From contig CM073197.1 in NCBI GenBank assembly GCA_037042915.1, positions 868,001 to 932,000 on the forward strand: 64,000 bases of DNA, given 5' to 3'. Shown in pieces: positions 42,835 to 54,916 of this stretch (the stretch's first letter is position 1; each line of letters starts with the position of its first letter). Source of the DNA: Auricularia sp. M13 (lineage: Eukaryota > Basidiomycota > Agaricomycetes > Auriculariales > Auriculariaceae). Position numbers and translations under genes: made by a program. Under the pieces are notes generated by a model. That model was not told the DNA's origin, did no database searches, and saw only the letters and a program-made list of their open reading frames with translations.

Positions 42835-44575
42835 ATGGCGTCGACAAGCCAGCTGAAACGCATGTCTACGAGATCGCAGCCGCGCACAACGCGCTACCGT
42901 TATGTCGTACGCCCTGCGAGTCCGTTATTCGCGTCGCTTTGACGCCTAGCAACAGGTGAATGACCTCCCGCCACCGCCTCCCCCGGTGCTCCCACCACCG
43001 GACAGCGAGCTCCCACCCATTCCACCAGCAAACAGGCCGACACGAACCGCGCGTTCTGCGTCGCGACCAACGCCAACGCCGTCGCGCGCAGCAAGCCCAG
43101 TGCCGGTGACGCTGCCGCTGAATGTGCCCAGAGCTGAACCTAAGCAGACACGGCGACGCTCGCGGTCTCTCGGCTCGCTGCCACCACCACCACCCTATGA
43201 CGCCGTCGAGGATTCTCCTCCAAGCACCCGAGGAAGAGCCGGCGCCGCAGTGCCTGCAGATCCTGCAGTAGTCCTCGATCTGAAAGACAAGTCGCTTCGA
43301 ACGTTGCGCAGGATGTCGCGCTCGCTCACGCAGCTACGTTCGCGTGCTCGGAGCAATGAGCGCGGGCCCGAGCCTTCGACTGCTCAGAAACCGCTGGTGA
43401 CGGTCATTCCGCCTGTGCCAATCAGGGCACAAAGTACAGAGCGCGGTCCTCCACCTTCTCATGCGTATAAACCGCTCGTAACGGTCATCCCACCTATGCC
43501 AGACCGTGCTCCGCCGCTTCCTAGCGAAGAGCCTACGTCTAGTACCACTCCCATCGCACGCCCAGTCCCGTCATCCAAGGCCGAGGCATCTTTGGGTCGT
43601 GCACCTCCGATGATACGAGCTAAAGGCGCTCCTGCGGCGCAGGACCAGATGGCAAACCCACGTCCGGCACCGAAACCACCAACATCCAACAAAGACCCAC
43701 CGATGCCCCTGGCTGCGCGAGACGATTCGGCAGTGCGCGAACAGGTGCAGGGCATCAAGCTCAGGCGTATCTCGCGGTCCTACACCAACCTGCGCTTGAT
43801 GGCGACGCCTGACTCCCTGCAGGCGGAGCAGCAGACGAATCGTGCGCTGCAGCTGCAGGCCAACAAGGATGCTGCCCTCGCGCAGTCGCGTTCGCCGCGC
43901 CCCTTGCCTACTCTTCCTCAGCAGAGCAAGGAACAGGTGAACGCGAGCAGCAGTAATCAGGCAAGCAGGATCGTACCGGCTGCGCAGCCGGTACGACGAG
44001 TGCTTCCCGCGCCGCCCTCGACGCCGCCTTCAGGCCCACTTCCAGCGCCTCCGCCACCCCAGCCCGCCGTAGCGTCAGTGGGCGAGCAGCCGACACCGGC
44101 GTCGCGTAAGGGGCGCGGCATCCTGGCCACATCCGCCGCGCGCCTGAAGGCCATGTCGCCCATGTCGATGATGTCGAGCTTCGCGCCCGCGCGCCCATCG
44201 TCGCGCGACTCGACGTCGAGCCGCACGACCGCCAGTTCGCACTCGCACTCCCATTCCTACTCGAGCCACGCGACCGCGAGCGTGTCCAGCCATACCACCG
44301 CCAGCTCGTCCTCCCACTCGCACTCGCATTCGTACTCGCATTCTCCCTCCTCGCGTGCGCCGCCGCTCGCGCCGTTCGCAAATGTCAACCGTTCGCGCTC
44401 TGGTTCCGCGGCAAGCGCGTCGCGTTTGGTCATCCCTATCCCGCGCAGCCGTCCCGCCCGCGCTCTGCCTCCCCCCGAGGTCTACACGCCTGTGGACCCC
44501 GTCGTGGCTCCCAACAACCGCATCTCGTTCCTCAAGCCAGCCATGGTCAAGCCATATATGGGCCAGCGTTTCTAG
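42835..44575 (+). CDS. Proline/serine-rich disordered protein
   Basis: Not recognised; 562 residues. A small exon (42835-42903, MASTSQLKRMSTRSQPRTTR) joins by a 52-nt intron to 42956-44575; without it the long frame has no ATG. Mostly low-complexity: poly-Pro (PPPPPPVLPPP), Arg/Ser blocks and His/Ser runs (SHSHSHSYSS twice). Two duplicated motifs stand out. One is LRRMSRSLTQLR (about residue 145) echoed by LRRISRSYTNLR (about 290). The other is QKPLVTVIPPVP echoed by YKPLVTVIPPMP. The many PxxP sites could bind SH3 domains, so a cortical or cytoskeletal adaptor is possible, but that is inference. No membrane helix. Confidence 0.65.
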
Positions 44576-44794
44576 CTTCCAGCTCCACCTCATAGACTCC
44601 CCTACGACTCAGTCCGCAAATTATTCGATAACTTATTTGTCATGTTTCTTGTCTTCCAGGATGAGCGCTGACCGCTCCAGCTTGTATCTGCAGCCAAAAC
44701 AGATTAACTTTTCATTATCGCAACGCTTGCGATTCCAATGTTTTCATTAAACGTCGCAATACTACTCGTACAACATATACCAGTAATCGTTTCA

Positions 44795-47123
44795 TTATTT
44801 ATTGCTCTCGGACGCGGGCCCGGGATGGGGCTCGCGCGGGCCCTTCTCAGCGTCCACGGCGTGCGGGGCGTCGGCCAGTTCGGGGGACTGGAAGGCATAG
44901 GGGAAGCGCGAGTCGAGGTACCGCATCGTGAGTGCCGTACAGCCTGCCGCGAAGCAAAGACTCGACGTAACCGCCCATCCCATTGCGTAGCGCGGCGCCG
45001 TGGTTTTGGGCCAGAGGAAAGACTGTAGCAACGAGACGTCAGACGAAAATGCTTCATGCCAGCATGCAGACGTACGCCATAGACCGACGCAAGGTTACCG
45101 AACATGTTCACACTGCAGGTTCGTGAGTATCAGTCGCCGCAGAAATATAAGGGCGGGGCGTACATGGCCTGTGTGATGGCCTTCTTTTCGCTGGGGTACG
45201 AGACGATGGTGCCGAGGTAGGCGAGGACGAGCGGCACCGCGGTGTAGATGCCCGCCGCGCCGAAGCAGAGCAGAGTATACCGGGTCGCGTGGTTCAGCAC
45301 GGCCGCCTCGACGATAAAGCAGGCCGTCGCGACGAACGCCGGGATGGCGATATGCCATGCGCGCTCGCGATGGCGGTCCGCCGAGATACTGATTCCCACG
45401 CTGAATACCAGCGCCACCGCCTTTCTCGAGCGCGTCAATCCAAATGCATGCGAGAACGGACGCGCCGCTCACGTAGATTGGGACTGTCATGAACTGCGCC
45501 GTGTGGCCCGTGTAGCCCAGAAAGGTCGTAATTGTTGGGATCTAATCGCAGGGGTGCGGGGTTAGAAGGTGCCTGAGAATCGGAAGCACAGAAGAAACTC
45601 ACGAAGTACGAAATCGTACCGGCGCCCACTGGACCCGTCGGTGAGCAGCCTGTCATGCCGCAATAGAATGAAGACATGGTCTAAACTTACCGATCATCAT
45701 GTACATGAACGTGAAGATGTACGTCCGCCAGTCCATGAGCGCGGCCTTGAGCGAAGCTAGATGACCGAGGTCGCGCGTGCCAGTCTTGCCGATGTGGTCC
45801 GCTAGCATGCGCTGTACTGCAATCTGTTTCTCGCGCTCGCTGAGCCAGCGTGTGTTGCCGGGCCAGTCGGGCAGGAGGAAAACGCAGCCGACGGCAACGA
45901 AGACAGTCATGCACCCTTCGACGATGAATAGCCACCGCCAGGCCGCGATGCCGCGGGCATTGTCCAAGCCCTCAGTGATACCGCCCGCGAGGAGGCCTGC
46001 CGAGAAAGACGTTCAGCGGTCAGCAGGCTGAACACTCTCGCGGACTGTCCGGCGCGCACCTCCGAATGCGCCACTACGACCGGGACTGTTAGCGCGTAGG
46101 TTATTCGAGGAATGCGGGGTGCATACGAAGCCATGGAGGCAGAGTAGAACCATGCCATCCGCTTGGCCAGTTCTGCCTTGCGGTACCTGAAAGATCTGAG
46201 ATGCGTGCCCCAACGGCAGCAGGCACAGGGACATACCAGCTGGAAAGGAAGAACATGATTCTGGGAGGCCACGTGAGTCAAGGAAGACGACATGATAGTC
46301 GTCGAAGACTTACCCAGGAAAAAAGCCGCTCTTCCCCACAGTCAGAACCAGAGTGAATCCATCAGCCATTACATACCTCCACGCATCCCTGTGGCGGCGA
46401 ATCAGAGAGTGACAATACCGCGGCTAACTGAAGTACGGACGAGGAAAAAGCGCGCGATGACGAGCCCATGGTAGTTCTGAACGCACGAAAATAGTCCTGC
46501 CATGATACCCCATGCGAAGACGATGGCGGGAAGGTAGAGCGACGGACGGCTGCGCGACAACAACATATTGCTGGGCACCTGCGGATGCGTTGAGCCACGT
46601 TGCACTGCGCCAGAGTGAGACTCACCTCTCCCAAGAGGTAGCCGACGAAGAAGATGAGCAACGCGACCGAGTAACGGTTATCGCTCAGTTTGAGGTCATC
46701 GCCCATCCCTGCGATGCGTGCGTTGCCAATCTGCAGACGATAAGTCTGGTGTGCTCGCGAATGCCGCATGCATCTTGCGTACGTTCGAGCGGTCCAGGTC
46801 TGTCCGATACGTGCGCGCGAGTGAGAATTCAGCTCGAGATGGAAAGGGCGAGCGCACAGTTCATGAGGTACATTATCTGTGTAGGATGAGCGACCGCGAC
46901 GCGTCGCACGACGGACGACTCACCCAAATAGCGGGAAAGATGCGCAGGTCGCTGCAAGCGCACCGTCGACCGTTAGCCACATCCCCGGGCGGACGGGCGC
47001 GTATGCGCGGACGCACATTTTGCGGACGAGCGCGGCCTCCTCGGGCGAGCCAGGGACATACACGTACGCGGGCTCCGCGTCGGCATGTTCGCGCATTTCG
47101 ACGGACTCGCGTTTCGAGCTCAT
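44795..47123 (-). CDS. MFS transporter, allantoate/pantothenate (Dal5-like, ACS) family
   Basis: Plasma-membrane proton symporter of the anion:cation symporter branch; substrates in this group include allantoate, nicotinate, pantothenate and other organic anions. Start at ATG 47123 (MSSKRESVEMREHADAEPAY). Many small exons then give KIDLRIFPAIW, IMYLMNYLDRSN, IGNARIAGMGDDLKLSDNRY, SVALLIFFVGYLLGEVPSNM, YLPAIVFAWGIMAGLFSCVQ and ELAKRMAWFYSASMAS. They continue with WRWLFIVEGCMTVFVAVGCV, FLLPDWPGNTRWLSEREK, GYTGHTAQFMTVPIYVSG, YPSEKKAITQAM and MFGNLASVYGV. The YLDRSNIGNA motif and the order of about 12 helices are diagnostic. The stop is near 44795. Convergent with the proline-rich gene. Confidence 0.9.
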
Positions 47124-48990
47124 GGCTGCGGGGGCACGTCTCGATCGAAGTGGGAGGAGCGAAGCAGGCTCAGCTGCCAGGAACGGGCGGCCTGCATGTT
47201 TATATGGCCAGAGGCGGGGGAGCTGCGGGAGCACTCTGACTGTCGACCCCGCGTGATGTCACGGTCAGATGCCTGCCAACGCGTCCAGTCCGTCGGAACT
47301 GTCAGGGTTTGATGATCCACAACAATGCTTGGCGGTGTGGGGAAAGCAGATTATTGCGGAACCCGCTCCAGACTTGCAGGGGGAGGGTCTATGCCAAGGG
47401 ACGACTCAAGGCACCAGGATATTTCATGGCAGAAATGAAAGGAACGCACGGACGACGCGGCGGGACCGACTTGAGCGCGGTAAATTAGGGTGAGCGCCGA
47501 GGAAGACTGCGGGGTGTTACGAAGAATTGCAAATGGCCCGATTGAGGCTCTGAGATCGCGGACAGAGATTCTCGCGCGAGCACTGGCACTGGCAGATAGC
47601 GGCGACGCCAATTTTGGGACTGCTACCGCATGTCAGCGTCTGGTCAGCGCTGAGGAATGTACGAAATACCGAATGCGACGTCACGATCGCGCGTTGAACA
47701 TTCGTTAGCCCGCTGAGCTGCTGTTGCAGTGGCGCAGTCAGCGGCTACTCAGAACACCCTGAAGGCAATTCTACGAAAGTTGCTCACCTCTCCATATTCC
47801 CGAGGCGTGTCTCCTTGAAGTGCAGGTGTTGCCCGCGACACCAGAATGCTGCTTGTATGGTGATCGCACACAAAGATGTGAGCGCCACGCCACACAACTC
47901 GCCTACCAATACAAAAGGCACTGCGAACCAGGACTATCCCACTCTCATGATCCCAGCCTTGGCTTGCGGACGAAGTAAATAACCAAACTACTTGGCAGGC
48001 GTCGACGGGCCGGGCGGACACGAGGGGGCCGCGGTTTCGCCCATCTGCGCGCTGATCTCAATACTGGGAAGCTGAGAGATCATTTGCAAGGCACGTCGTC
48101 CAAGGCATCCAAGGGGCGAGCGAGAATGGGTGCTGGCGCGACGGGAGCACGTACTGGGTGGGTGTCCTGGCGGTAATATGTTGCAAATTTGCGGGAGGAC
48201 GTAGATGCCACCGACACCCGGCGGAGAGCGTTGGACCAACATCGCACTGGCAGAAAGGCCGCAATTCTGACGGCCTGTGGCGCGACACTACAGCCAGACA
48301 GACGAAGGTCGAGCTGAGCGCGTCCTGTTTATCAGATTGCCAGTGGAGAGCTGCATCGCCTGTTTTGGCTTATGGCGTCGGGTCGGATGAGTCTCCGTCT
48401 CTGCAAACCACAATTTGAGCAGTACTCAGTTCCAAGTGGAATGGATAGCTGCAAAGAGCATGAGCAAATCCGCAGCCCCCGCAAACGACCAGCATGTAGA
48501 CATCGACCAAAATCGACGCGCAGGTGCTCGCCACACAGACGACGACGCCGTCCATGGAGTACTGAAAACTGAACGCGTCCTCTTTCGCGACGCGCGCAAT
48601 TAGCTGAGTTCTTCTAGCAGGTCGGACCCACGGCGCGACGTCCACTGACAGGTGACCTGCTAGCAGCACTGTGACCCGTTTGTGACATGTGCACCGCCAG
48701 AGAGAGTTACAACAGCGCATATGCAGAACAGGCACATTCTGCAAGCCTTTGCGCCCATCCATCCACAGCAGCAAGTGCCCAAGCTCGAGCTCGAGACAAT
48801 GAAAAATGCAGGTCGGTGCAGTCGTCCGAGTCTGCGGCGGCCCAGGGGGCCAGGCGTCCATGGTGCGCCTCGAGCGGGAAAATCACAACACTAGACACAG
48901 GCCGCCGCCTCCTGGACGAATCTCGAAAGTACTGAACGTGTAAGTGATGGACCAGGTTGCCATAAGCGACGAGCGGAGTTCCGACCCAAG
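47124..48990. other. Intergenic/relic stretch, no supported gene
   Basis: Several Cys-rich minus-strand frames (for example near 48370-48860 and 47750-48020) have hydrophobic pieces such as GVVVCVASTCASILVDVYML, but no ATG-plus-intron chain and no family match. It may hold decayed genes at the edge of the rearranged block that follows. Confidence 0.3.
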
Positions 48991-48992
48991 GT

Positions 48993-49090
48993 CACTCGTC
49001 AAGGCCGAGCACATGAGCGATGGACGCGAGGTTGGGGTAGGCGGTGTTGTCGAGGAACGAGAAGAGTCTTGAACTTGTGGGAGCCTTACT
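48993..49090 (-). pseudogene. Fragment of a Na+/Ca2+ exchanger gene, copy 1
   Basis: The minus strand encodes YPNLASIAHVLGLDE, matching the first alpha-repeat of cation/Ca2+ exchangers of the Ecm27/SLC8B1 type, where this runs on to VTFLAFGNGSPD. Here it is followed at once by a stop and unrelated sequence, so only about 25 codons survive. It sits at the outer end of the inverted arm (49.2-50.9 kb); the equivalent place beyond the other arm has a longer fragment at 57.1-58.3 kb. Confidence 0.6.
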
Positions 49091-49149
49091 GTACGGTAAT
49101 GAGGGAACCAAGTAAGAGGGAAAATCTGACGCGCGCGACACGCGGGCCG

Positions 49150-50940
49150 AGTCCGATGCAAGTCTATCTCTATCCATCTGGATCTCCTCACTCAAACTCC
49201 CTCGTCCACACACCATGAGCACGCATCGAAGACATCCATTCCAAGGCACAAATCACAACCGACAAAAAGAGCAGACGACAGGCGAAAGAGCAACGAGTCT
49301 AAGGAACAGGACGCAACAAAGAGCTATGTAGAAGCGAAGTGCAAGCTGGGAACCGAGACAGGAAATCGAAACGGGGCGTCGTGAGTGGGGGCGTGATGAT
49401 AAGGAGTACAGGTATGCACAGCACAGGTCGTATACAGGGCAGGGGGGAAAGGAAGAGAGGGGTGGAGCAAGACGACGGCAGGGCGCAGTGGAGGCTGGGG
49501 GGTGGCCGCGTGCCACCTCCAATCTCCACGGCCTGAAAGGCGCAGGGCGATAGGCATAGGAGCAGCGTTTCATCATCATGCAAAATGCTTGGCCTTGCCC
49601 TTGCCCTTCGCACCGCGCGCACTCAATGCGACCGCCTGGGAAGGACCAGAGGCAGGGAGCGCCGAACTCGAGGCCATGGGGGTCTGCAAAGACGCGGTCA
49701 GCACTGGTTTCACGAAGCAAAAACTGAACATACCTCATCAGACCCGTTGGCGTGCTGAATGTGAACCGCGACGGTTGCACCCTCGAGCGCATGTTGAGGG
49801 GCAGTGGACGCCGCGGTGGATACGTGAAGGGATGAACGGGTCGCCGCGGAGGACGAACCCGCTCCGTTCTGGTTGCGGTCGTTGCGCCTGCCGGCGCGGG
49901 GACGCGGCGACCCCGGCTGCTCTTCGGTGTCCACCCGGCGCCTCTTCTCCCACAGTGCGTCTGCGGCGTCGTCATCGTCGTCCGAGCGGGCGCGCTTTTG
50001 CTTGCGCGGGGGCGTGGCGAGCGGCGCGGCATAAACGTCAGGCGTCGGGCTGCGCTCACGGGCCTCGTCGGAAATCTCTGCGGCGGCGGGTGGGGGCGAG
50101 TGTTCAGCGCGAGCAGCGGCATGGGCATCGTCGGGCTCGTTAGACGACGTAGGCACAGCCGGCGGCTCAGAGCCATCCCTGGTCGAGTCCGCGTCACTGT
50201 CCGAGTCCGAGTCACGGTCGGCCGTGCAGTGGACGCAGTTGGGCCCGCACTCCAACTCGCGTCGCCTGCGCTCCTTCTCGTCGGCGATGCGGCGGTCCTC
50301 TGCAGCAATGCGCACAATCTGGTCCCACACGCTGAACGAAGCCTCGCGGTCCTTGTCGCCCATCGCGGCCCAGTCGACGTTTTCGCCGGCGCGGCGCGCG
50401 CGCTCTTCTGCGCCGAGCCTCTCGGCGTCGGGGGCGGGGGTGTCGTCGATCTCGGTCATGGATCCGTCGCTGCCGCCGCTTCCCATCCCGAGATGGCGCT
50501 CGAGTTCGCGCAGGTCGTCGATGGAAGCCAGCTCTTGGCCGGAGCCTGCGTCGTCGACAACACCGTCTTTATTGTCGTGCTCGAGCCTGACATCGCCAGC
50601 AGCGGTCTGCTCGTCGCCATAGTACTCGAACTCGTCGCCATAGGCTTCGTCGTCGCCGGCGGTTGGGTAGTCGTCAATAGCAGCGCGGGCATTGTGTTCA
50701 GCCAGGCGCCGACGCGCGTTGTCGACATAAGCGGTCAGGAGCGTGAACATGGTGTTGTGGCGGGTGTGCGGTGAGTATGCGGTGGGCAAACGCGTAGGAA
50801 GACAAAAAGCACTTGGCTGCCGGCCTTTGCCGCGCCGCGCGTTATGTTTCCGGTTTGCTTCCGTCGTGATGCGCATCACGTGCCCAGCCTGTGAGAATTA
50901 CAATATTTAAGACGTTACGTGCCCTCCAAATTGTGGCAAG
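49150..50940 (-). repeat. Left arm of large inverted duplication
   Basis: This block matches the right arm (about 55150-57100) in opposite orientation: upstream region with cacgtgatgcgcatcacg, the whole coding region, the intron, the 3' untranslated region and a downstream block reading gatggatagagatagacttgcatcgg. Similarity is high but with many substitutions and small indels, so the duplication is old. Between the arms lie ClpP and BRR6. Confidence 0.9.
49576..50750 (-). CDS. Acidic, charged nuclear-looking protein, copy 1
   Basis: Not recognised; 374 residues from ATG 50750 (MFTLLTAYVDNARRRLAEHN). Exons are 50750-49734 and 49683-49576, with a 50-nt intron (gtatgt donor). An in-frame upstream ATG inside cacgtgatgcgcatcacg would add about 42 basic residues; I prefer the later ATG because that palindrome looks like a regulatory site. 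The middle has a conserved block, FSVWDQIVRIAAEDRRIADE, then ERRRRELECGPNCVHC, a possible metal site. Ser/Asp repeats follow, then a likely nuclear signal (PPRKQKRARSDDDDD, WEKRRRVD). The C-terminus is basic (ARGAKGKGKAKHFA). Paralogue: 55362-56491, inverted. Both copies are open, which suggests some constraint. Confidence 0.6.
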
Positions 50941-51165
50941 TGGCAAGCATTCCCGCTATCGTCATTCAGACACTTTCATCGCGGGCTGTTTCCCGTAGGG
51001 CTATTGGAAGTTATGATTTCATTCTCTCAGCGAATCAGTGAGCAACTCCACGTTGGCATTGCAGTGAAGCAGAACGCGTTCGAGCTCCACCCGCATTTCC
51101 TTTCCCCTTTCCCTTACATCCGACAGGGGAGAATCCCAGCCCCTCCCAGCAGTTTAACACTGCAG
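50880..51165 (-). repeat. Dispersed promoter block, copy 1
   Basis: On the minus strand this block (ggagctcgaacgcgttctgc ... acgggaaacagcccgcgatg ... caatttggag) matches 59420-59650, and again 59890-60120, on the plus strand. A weaker match (gaaagtgtctga and the flank cacgtgatgcgcatcacg) lies at 55060-55250. It precedes unrelated genes, so a promoter module appears to have been copied. Confidence 0.75.
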
Positions 51166-51180
51166 ACTCCCAAATGTAGA

Positions 51181-51600
51181 AGTCCCAGCATCTAACTTCG
51201 GAAATCCTTCTCGCAGTCGATGCGCACGCCGACGACTCCGCGCCTGAGACGCTGCTCATCATAATGCACACGAGCATCCTCGGGTATACCGATGCTGGTG
51301 GTCGCTGCGGACTTCCGAAGTGCGTGTGTTCGGAACGCGCATGGGCGAGCAGATTGGGAGCGCCGCGACCGTAACTGTGCTGATTCCGACTCCACCAGAG
51401 TCTTCGAGCCAGGATGGCCAAGCTGATGTCGCAGTCAGGGCTCTGACTGCGCGGAGTACTTACAGCTGCAAGTACACATCCTGATGCTGACCGTGTCGCA
51501 GTCCCGCGCGGTCTCGGACAGTTCGGACACCTACCACCGTTGGGCGATCTCGTCGAGTTGCGTCTACATGCGTACGACGAGGCCTTGCCGCTACGCGCGG
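51181..51600 (+). pseudogene. Relic of unidentified gene X, copy 1
   Basis: Plus-strand translation has EILLAVDAHADDSAPETL, and further on HILMLTVSQSRAVSDSSDTY. Both pieces have counterparts on the minus strand at 58270-59400 (EVLLAVDGHADTSAEML and HILMQTVDTARTAS). The frame is broken between them. Family unknown. It abuts the dispersed promoter block, as its counterpart does. Confidence 0.5.
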
Positions 51601-52301
51601 TAGTTCGACAGATACGAGCGGGGGGTTAGCGGAGACTCACACCGTGCTGCCAGTGGCGCACGATGGCTCCATGGGACGCTTGTGAGAGCCTTGGAGGACC
51701 GCCTGGAGCGGGTTGCCCATCATGACTGATATTGATGAAACGGTAGACTTAGAGACGGAACTGGAAGAATTGCCCCGGGCAGTTTGGTTTATGGTGGATT
51801 CAGAAAAGACAAATTTGAAGGAGCGGGCGACCATTGACATATGGATTCCGGATACGATTCAGAGCTTTGAGGCCGATTCAGCGAGACTCGAGGAAGTTGG
51901 GCAGTCCCCAGTGTGTGACTGTAGCCGGAGATCGTGTTGCCAATCCAGCGTCATGTTCCCATGAACCAATGCGTGAACCAGTGCCAGTTTCCAGTTGGCA
52001 TGATGGAATGAACCTAGTCACTACGAGCCAGCCCGACGTGACCAAGACTAACGGAGTTCTCCACCATAAGTTGCCAAAGCCCACGATACCGGAGACCAGG
52101 GAAGAGAGAGAGAGAGAGAGCGGCCTCTGCAGTCCCAGTCGCTCAGAATCCAGAGTCACAACGGCAGACAAGCAGAGCCCAAATGTCAGCTACTCTGGTG
52201 AAGATATAGATTACATTCGCGCCCCCTGCAGCGCGATGTAAGCTGGGGCGATAAATATGAAATAGCTTGGAAAGAGGTCGCATACCGTCCCCATCTTTCT
52301 A
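51601..52301. other. Intergenic, no gene supported
   Basis: Short frame from ATG 51721 (MTDIDETVDLETELEELPRA) is acidic but unsupported. An (ag)n run lies near 52104-52119. Confidence 0.35.
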
Positions 52302-53258
52302 TTATTTTTGCGCGTCCCGTTCTGCCGCCTCGCCCGCACCGAGGCCCGCGCCGTGCGGCCGTCGTTCCAGAATACTGTCGACGATGCCAAATTCCAGCGC
52401 CTCCGGTGCTGGAATTATCATGAGCATACGTCACTAGATGCCAAGATGAAAAGGCAAGACTGACCGGTCATGAAGTAGTCGCGTTCCAACGCTATCCCTA
52501 GAAGAGTGTAAGCAGGCAAAATTGGCGCATAATACAAGGATGGACGCACGGAAGCGCTCGACGGCAGAGTCGACCTCCTCGTCGGGCCGTGCGCAGTGTT
52601 TTTGGTAGAGTTGCGTGAGGGCGTCGCGTACGCGCAGGATCTCCTTTGCGTGAATGGCAATGTCGGATGCTTGGCCGGACGCGCCGCCGGATGGTTCTGT
52701 GCAGTAGCCACAGTGTCAGAGAAGGTATGGAAGACAGCAGGCAGGGCGCACGGTGTATCATGATGCGTGCATTGGGCAGGGTGTGGCGCTTGCCCCGCTC
52801 GCCGGCTGCGAGGAGCAGCGAGCCCATGCTGGAGGCCTGGCCGATGCAGTAGGTGTGCACGGGGGCAGAGATATACTGCATAGTGTCGTAGATGGCCATG
52901 CCGGCGGTGACGACGCCGCCGGGCGAGTTGATGTACAGGTGGATCGGTTTGGACGACTCCTCGGCCTCGAGGAAGAGCAGCTGCGCGACGATGAGCGACG
53001 CCTCGCCGTCGTCGATGCCGCCGTTCAGCATGATCACGCGCTCGCGCAGCAGCCGCGAGAAGATATCGTAGCTGCGCTCGCCGCGGCCCTGCCAGTGAGC
53101 GCGTCAGGGAGCTGGACGCCGCGCTGGGAGACGCTGCGCACGGTCTGCTCGATGACTATGGGCACCAGCGCGGACTTAAAGTCGGCCAGTCTGGAGCTGG
53201 ACGGGGCGGCATAGTGGAAGGCGCGGGCGCGGGAGGCAGCGAGCAGGCGGCCGAGCAT
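52302..53258 (-). CDS. clpP: ATP-dependent Clp protease proteolytic subunit, mitochondrial
   Basis: ClpP forms tetradecameric serine-protease rings that work with ClpX in the mitochondrial matrix. ATG 53258 opens an Arg-rich, acid-free leader ([20 protein letters not shown]) fitting a mitochondrial presequence. A 50-nt-class intron after IVIEQT leads to [20 protein letters not shown]. The triad is intact: Ser126 in GQASSMGS, His151 in [10 protein letters not shown], and Asp in FGIVDSIL in the last exon. [20 protein letters not shown] is the usual handle region. Further exons give [20 protein letters not shown] and ERDYFMT, ending GEAERDAQK and two stops at 52304. ClpP is absent from yeasts but present in many basidiomycetes. 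It is divergent from BRR6, about 95 bp between the starts. Confidence 0.95.
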
Positions 53259-53354
53259 GGCGGGCGGCGCGGACGTGACGGAGTTGGGCGCCGCGTCGCC
53301 GCTTTTTGCCGACCCTCCTCTCGCCTGCGCGCGCCACGACGGTCACGACAATCA

Positions 53355-54916
53355 ATGAGCTCGCGCTACGAACGCCGGTCGCGCGACGCGCCCATGGACT
53401 TTGAGTTCACCGACCGCGACAGGATCAACTCGGTCCTCACGCCCGACTCGCCCTTCAGCGCCGCCCTCGCGTCCCCGCGCAAACGTCCGTACCAGTCTGA
53501 CGCGCGTTCGACTCCCGCCCATCCTGACCTTTTTCTTTTTTCTCTGAATTTCAAGGCGGCCACTCAGAGCTCGCCGCGGCGCAGATGCCGCAGCCGTTCG
53601 CGCCGGGCGAGACGCCGCAGCGCACATTCGCGCCGGCGGCACAGCAGGGCCAGCAACAGCCGCTGCCCTTCCTCTTCCACGCGCCGCCGCCGCAGAGCCC
53701 GTTCCAGCATGCCTGGACACCCCCTCCGGCGTTCCCGCAGCCGCAGACGGAGCTCGCGGACGTCAGCATGACCGACGCGAGCCCCGACCGACCACCACCA
53801 CCACCACCGCAGCGCAGCCCGTCCAAGAAGAAAGATCGGGCACGGGATAGCGACGACGATGGGGATGAGGACGATGAGGACGACGAGCGCCCGATATCGA
53901 AGGGCGCGTTGCGACGCGTTTTTCGCGCGCGCGAGCGGGCGAGGTTGCAGGGCGCGTCGGGCGCGCTGACCACTCCGCGCCGGCGGCCGCGGCGGAGAGC
54001 GCGCGACGACAGCGATCTTGATGATGTGGAGGACGACGACGACGTTGTGGACGAGGGCCGGAGCATCGTCAAGAAAATGGCCGTCTACCTCAACGCGCCG
54101 ACCAAGACCGAGCTCGCGCATGCCGACGTGCCCCAGGTTCTCGTGGGGTACGCAGCTCCCGCTCATATCTGCTCTGCATGCTCACGCCGGCTCTGCGTGC
54201 AGCTACGTCCAGTTCTTCTTCAACCTTGCTGTCGTGCTCGTTGTGATCTACCTCGCCGTGGCGTTCATCGTTACCGTGCAGCGCGACGTCGAGCAGCGCG
54301 TCTCGGAGTACTCCCTAGGTAACGCGCTCCCACCCGCTACCTATTAGGCACTCGCGTTAACTCGGTTCGGCCCCCCATTTGCAGAGCTGATAGCAGAGAT
54401 CCAGCAATGCCGCGAACAGTGGACGCTGAACCACTGCGCAGACCCGGCGCACCGCGCGCCGATCCTCGCGGGCCAGTGCGCAGAGTGGCAGGCGTGCATG
54501 GCGCGCGACCCGACCTTCGTCGGCCGCGCGCGCGTGCTGGCCGAGATGATGGGCGAGGTCGTCAACGGCTTCGTTGAGCCTATTTCGTGGAAGACGCTCG
54601 TACGTACCCTTGCCTTCCCCCTTCTCTTTGTCCTTCGACCTTCCCCACCTCTACTCGTCTCCATTTCGCCTGACGACGCTGCCCTTCGCTGCAGATATTC
54701 ACCCTGACGAGCGCCTCGTTCGGCATCGTGCTCGTCAACCTGCTCCTCTCCTTCTACCGTACACGCCATGCCGAGACACTCGCGCTCCAGCATTCCCTCC
54801 AGCAGCAACATCTCCAGCAGCAGCAACTCCAACAGCCGCAAAGGAGACACCTGGCGTACGTCCCGCCCAGCCCCGAGGAGGACGGCGCGCCTGCGCGGCG
54901 TCGCAGGATTGAGTAG
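53355..54916 (+). CDS. BRR6: Brr6/Brl1-family nuclear envelope protein
   Basis: Brr6/Brl1 proteins span the nuclear envelope and help membrane remodelling in nuclear pore assembly or spindle pole insertion. Start ATG 53355 (MSSRYERRSRDAPMDFEFTD). Exon 1 is followed by a Pro/Gln-rich and then acidic disordered region (KKKDRARDSDDDGDEDDEDD). The core domain follows: YLNAPTKTELAHADVPQVLV, then after an intron the first helix YVQFFFNLAVVLVVIYLAVA and IVTVQRDVEQRVSEYS. A lumenal Cys region comes next (IQQCREQWTLNHCADP, GQCAEWQACMARDP), with four conserved Cys for two disulfides, then VGRARVLAEMMGEVVNGFVE and the second helix ASFGIVLVNLLLSFYRTRHA. The C-terminus is Gln-rich. Four introns; the first donor could be gttcga at about 53509. 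Confidence 0.92.

Noticed and set aside
48370-48861. Possible Cys-rich secreted protein or hydrophobin on the minus strand
   Set aside because: Cys spacing does not follow the hydrophobin pattern, the only ATG gives no signal peptide, and there is no intron or promoter logic.
49998-50774. 258-codon plus-strand frame, mirrored at 55338-56207 minus
   Set aside because: Antisense shadow of the acidic gene copies. Its Val/Leu/Ala runs are the complement of Asp/Glu/Ala codons, and it ignores the conserved intron.
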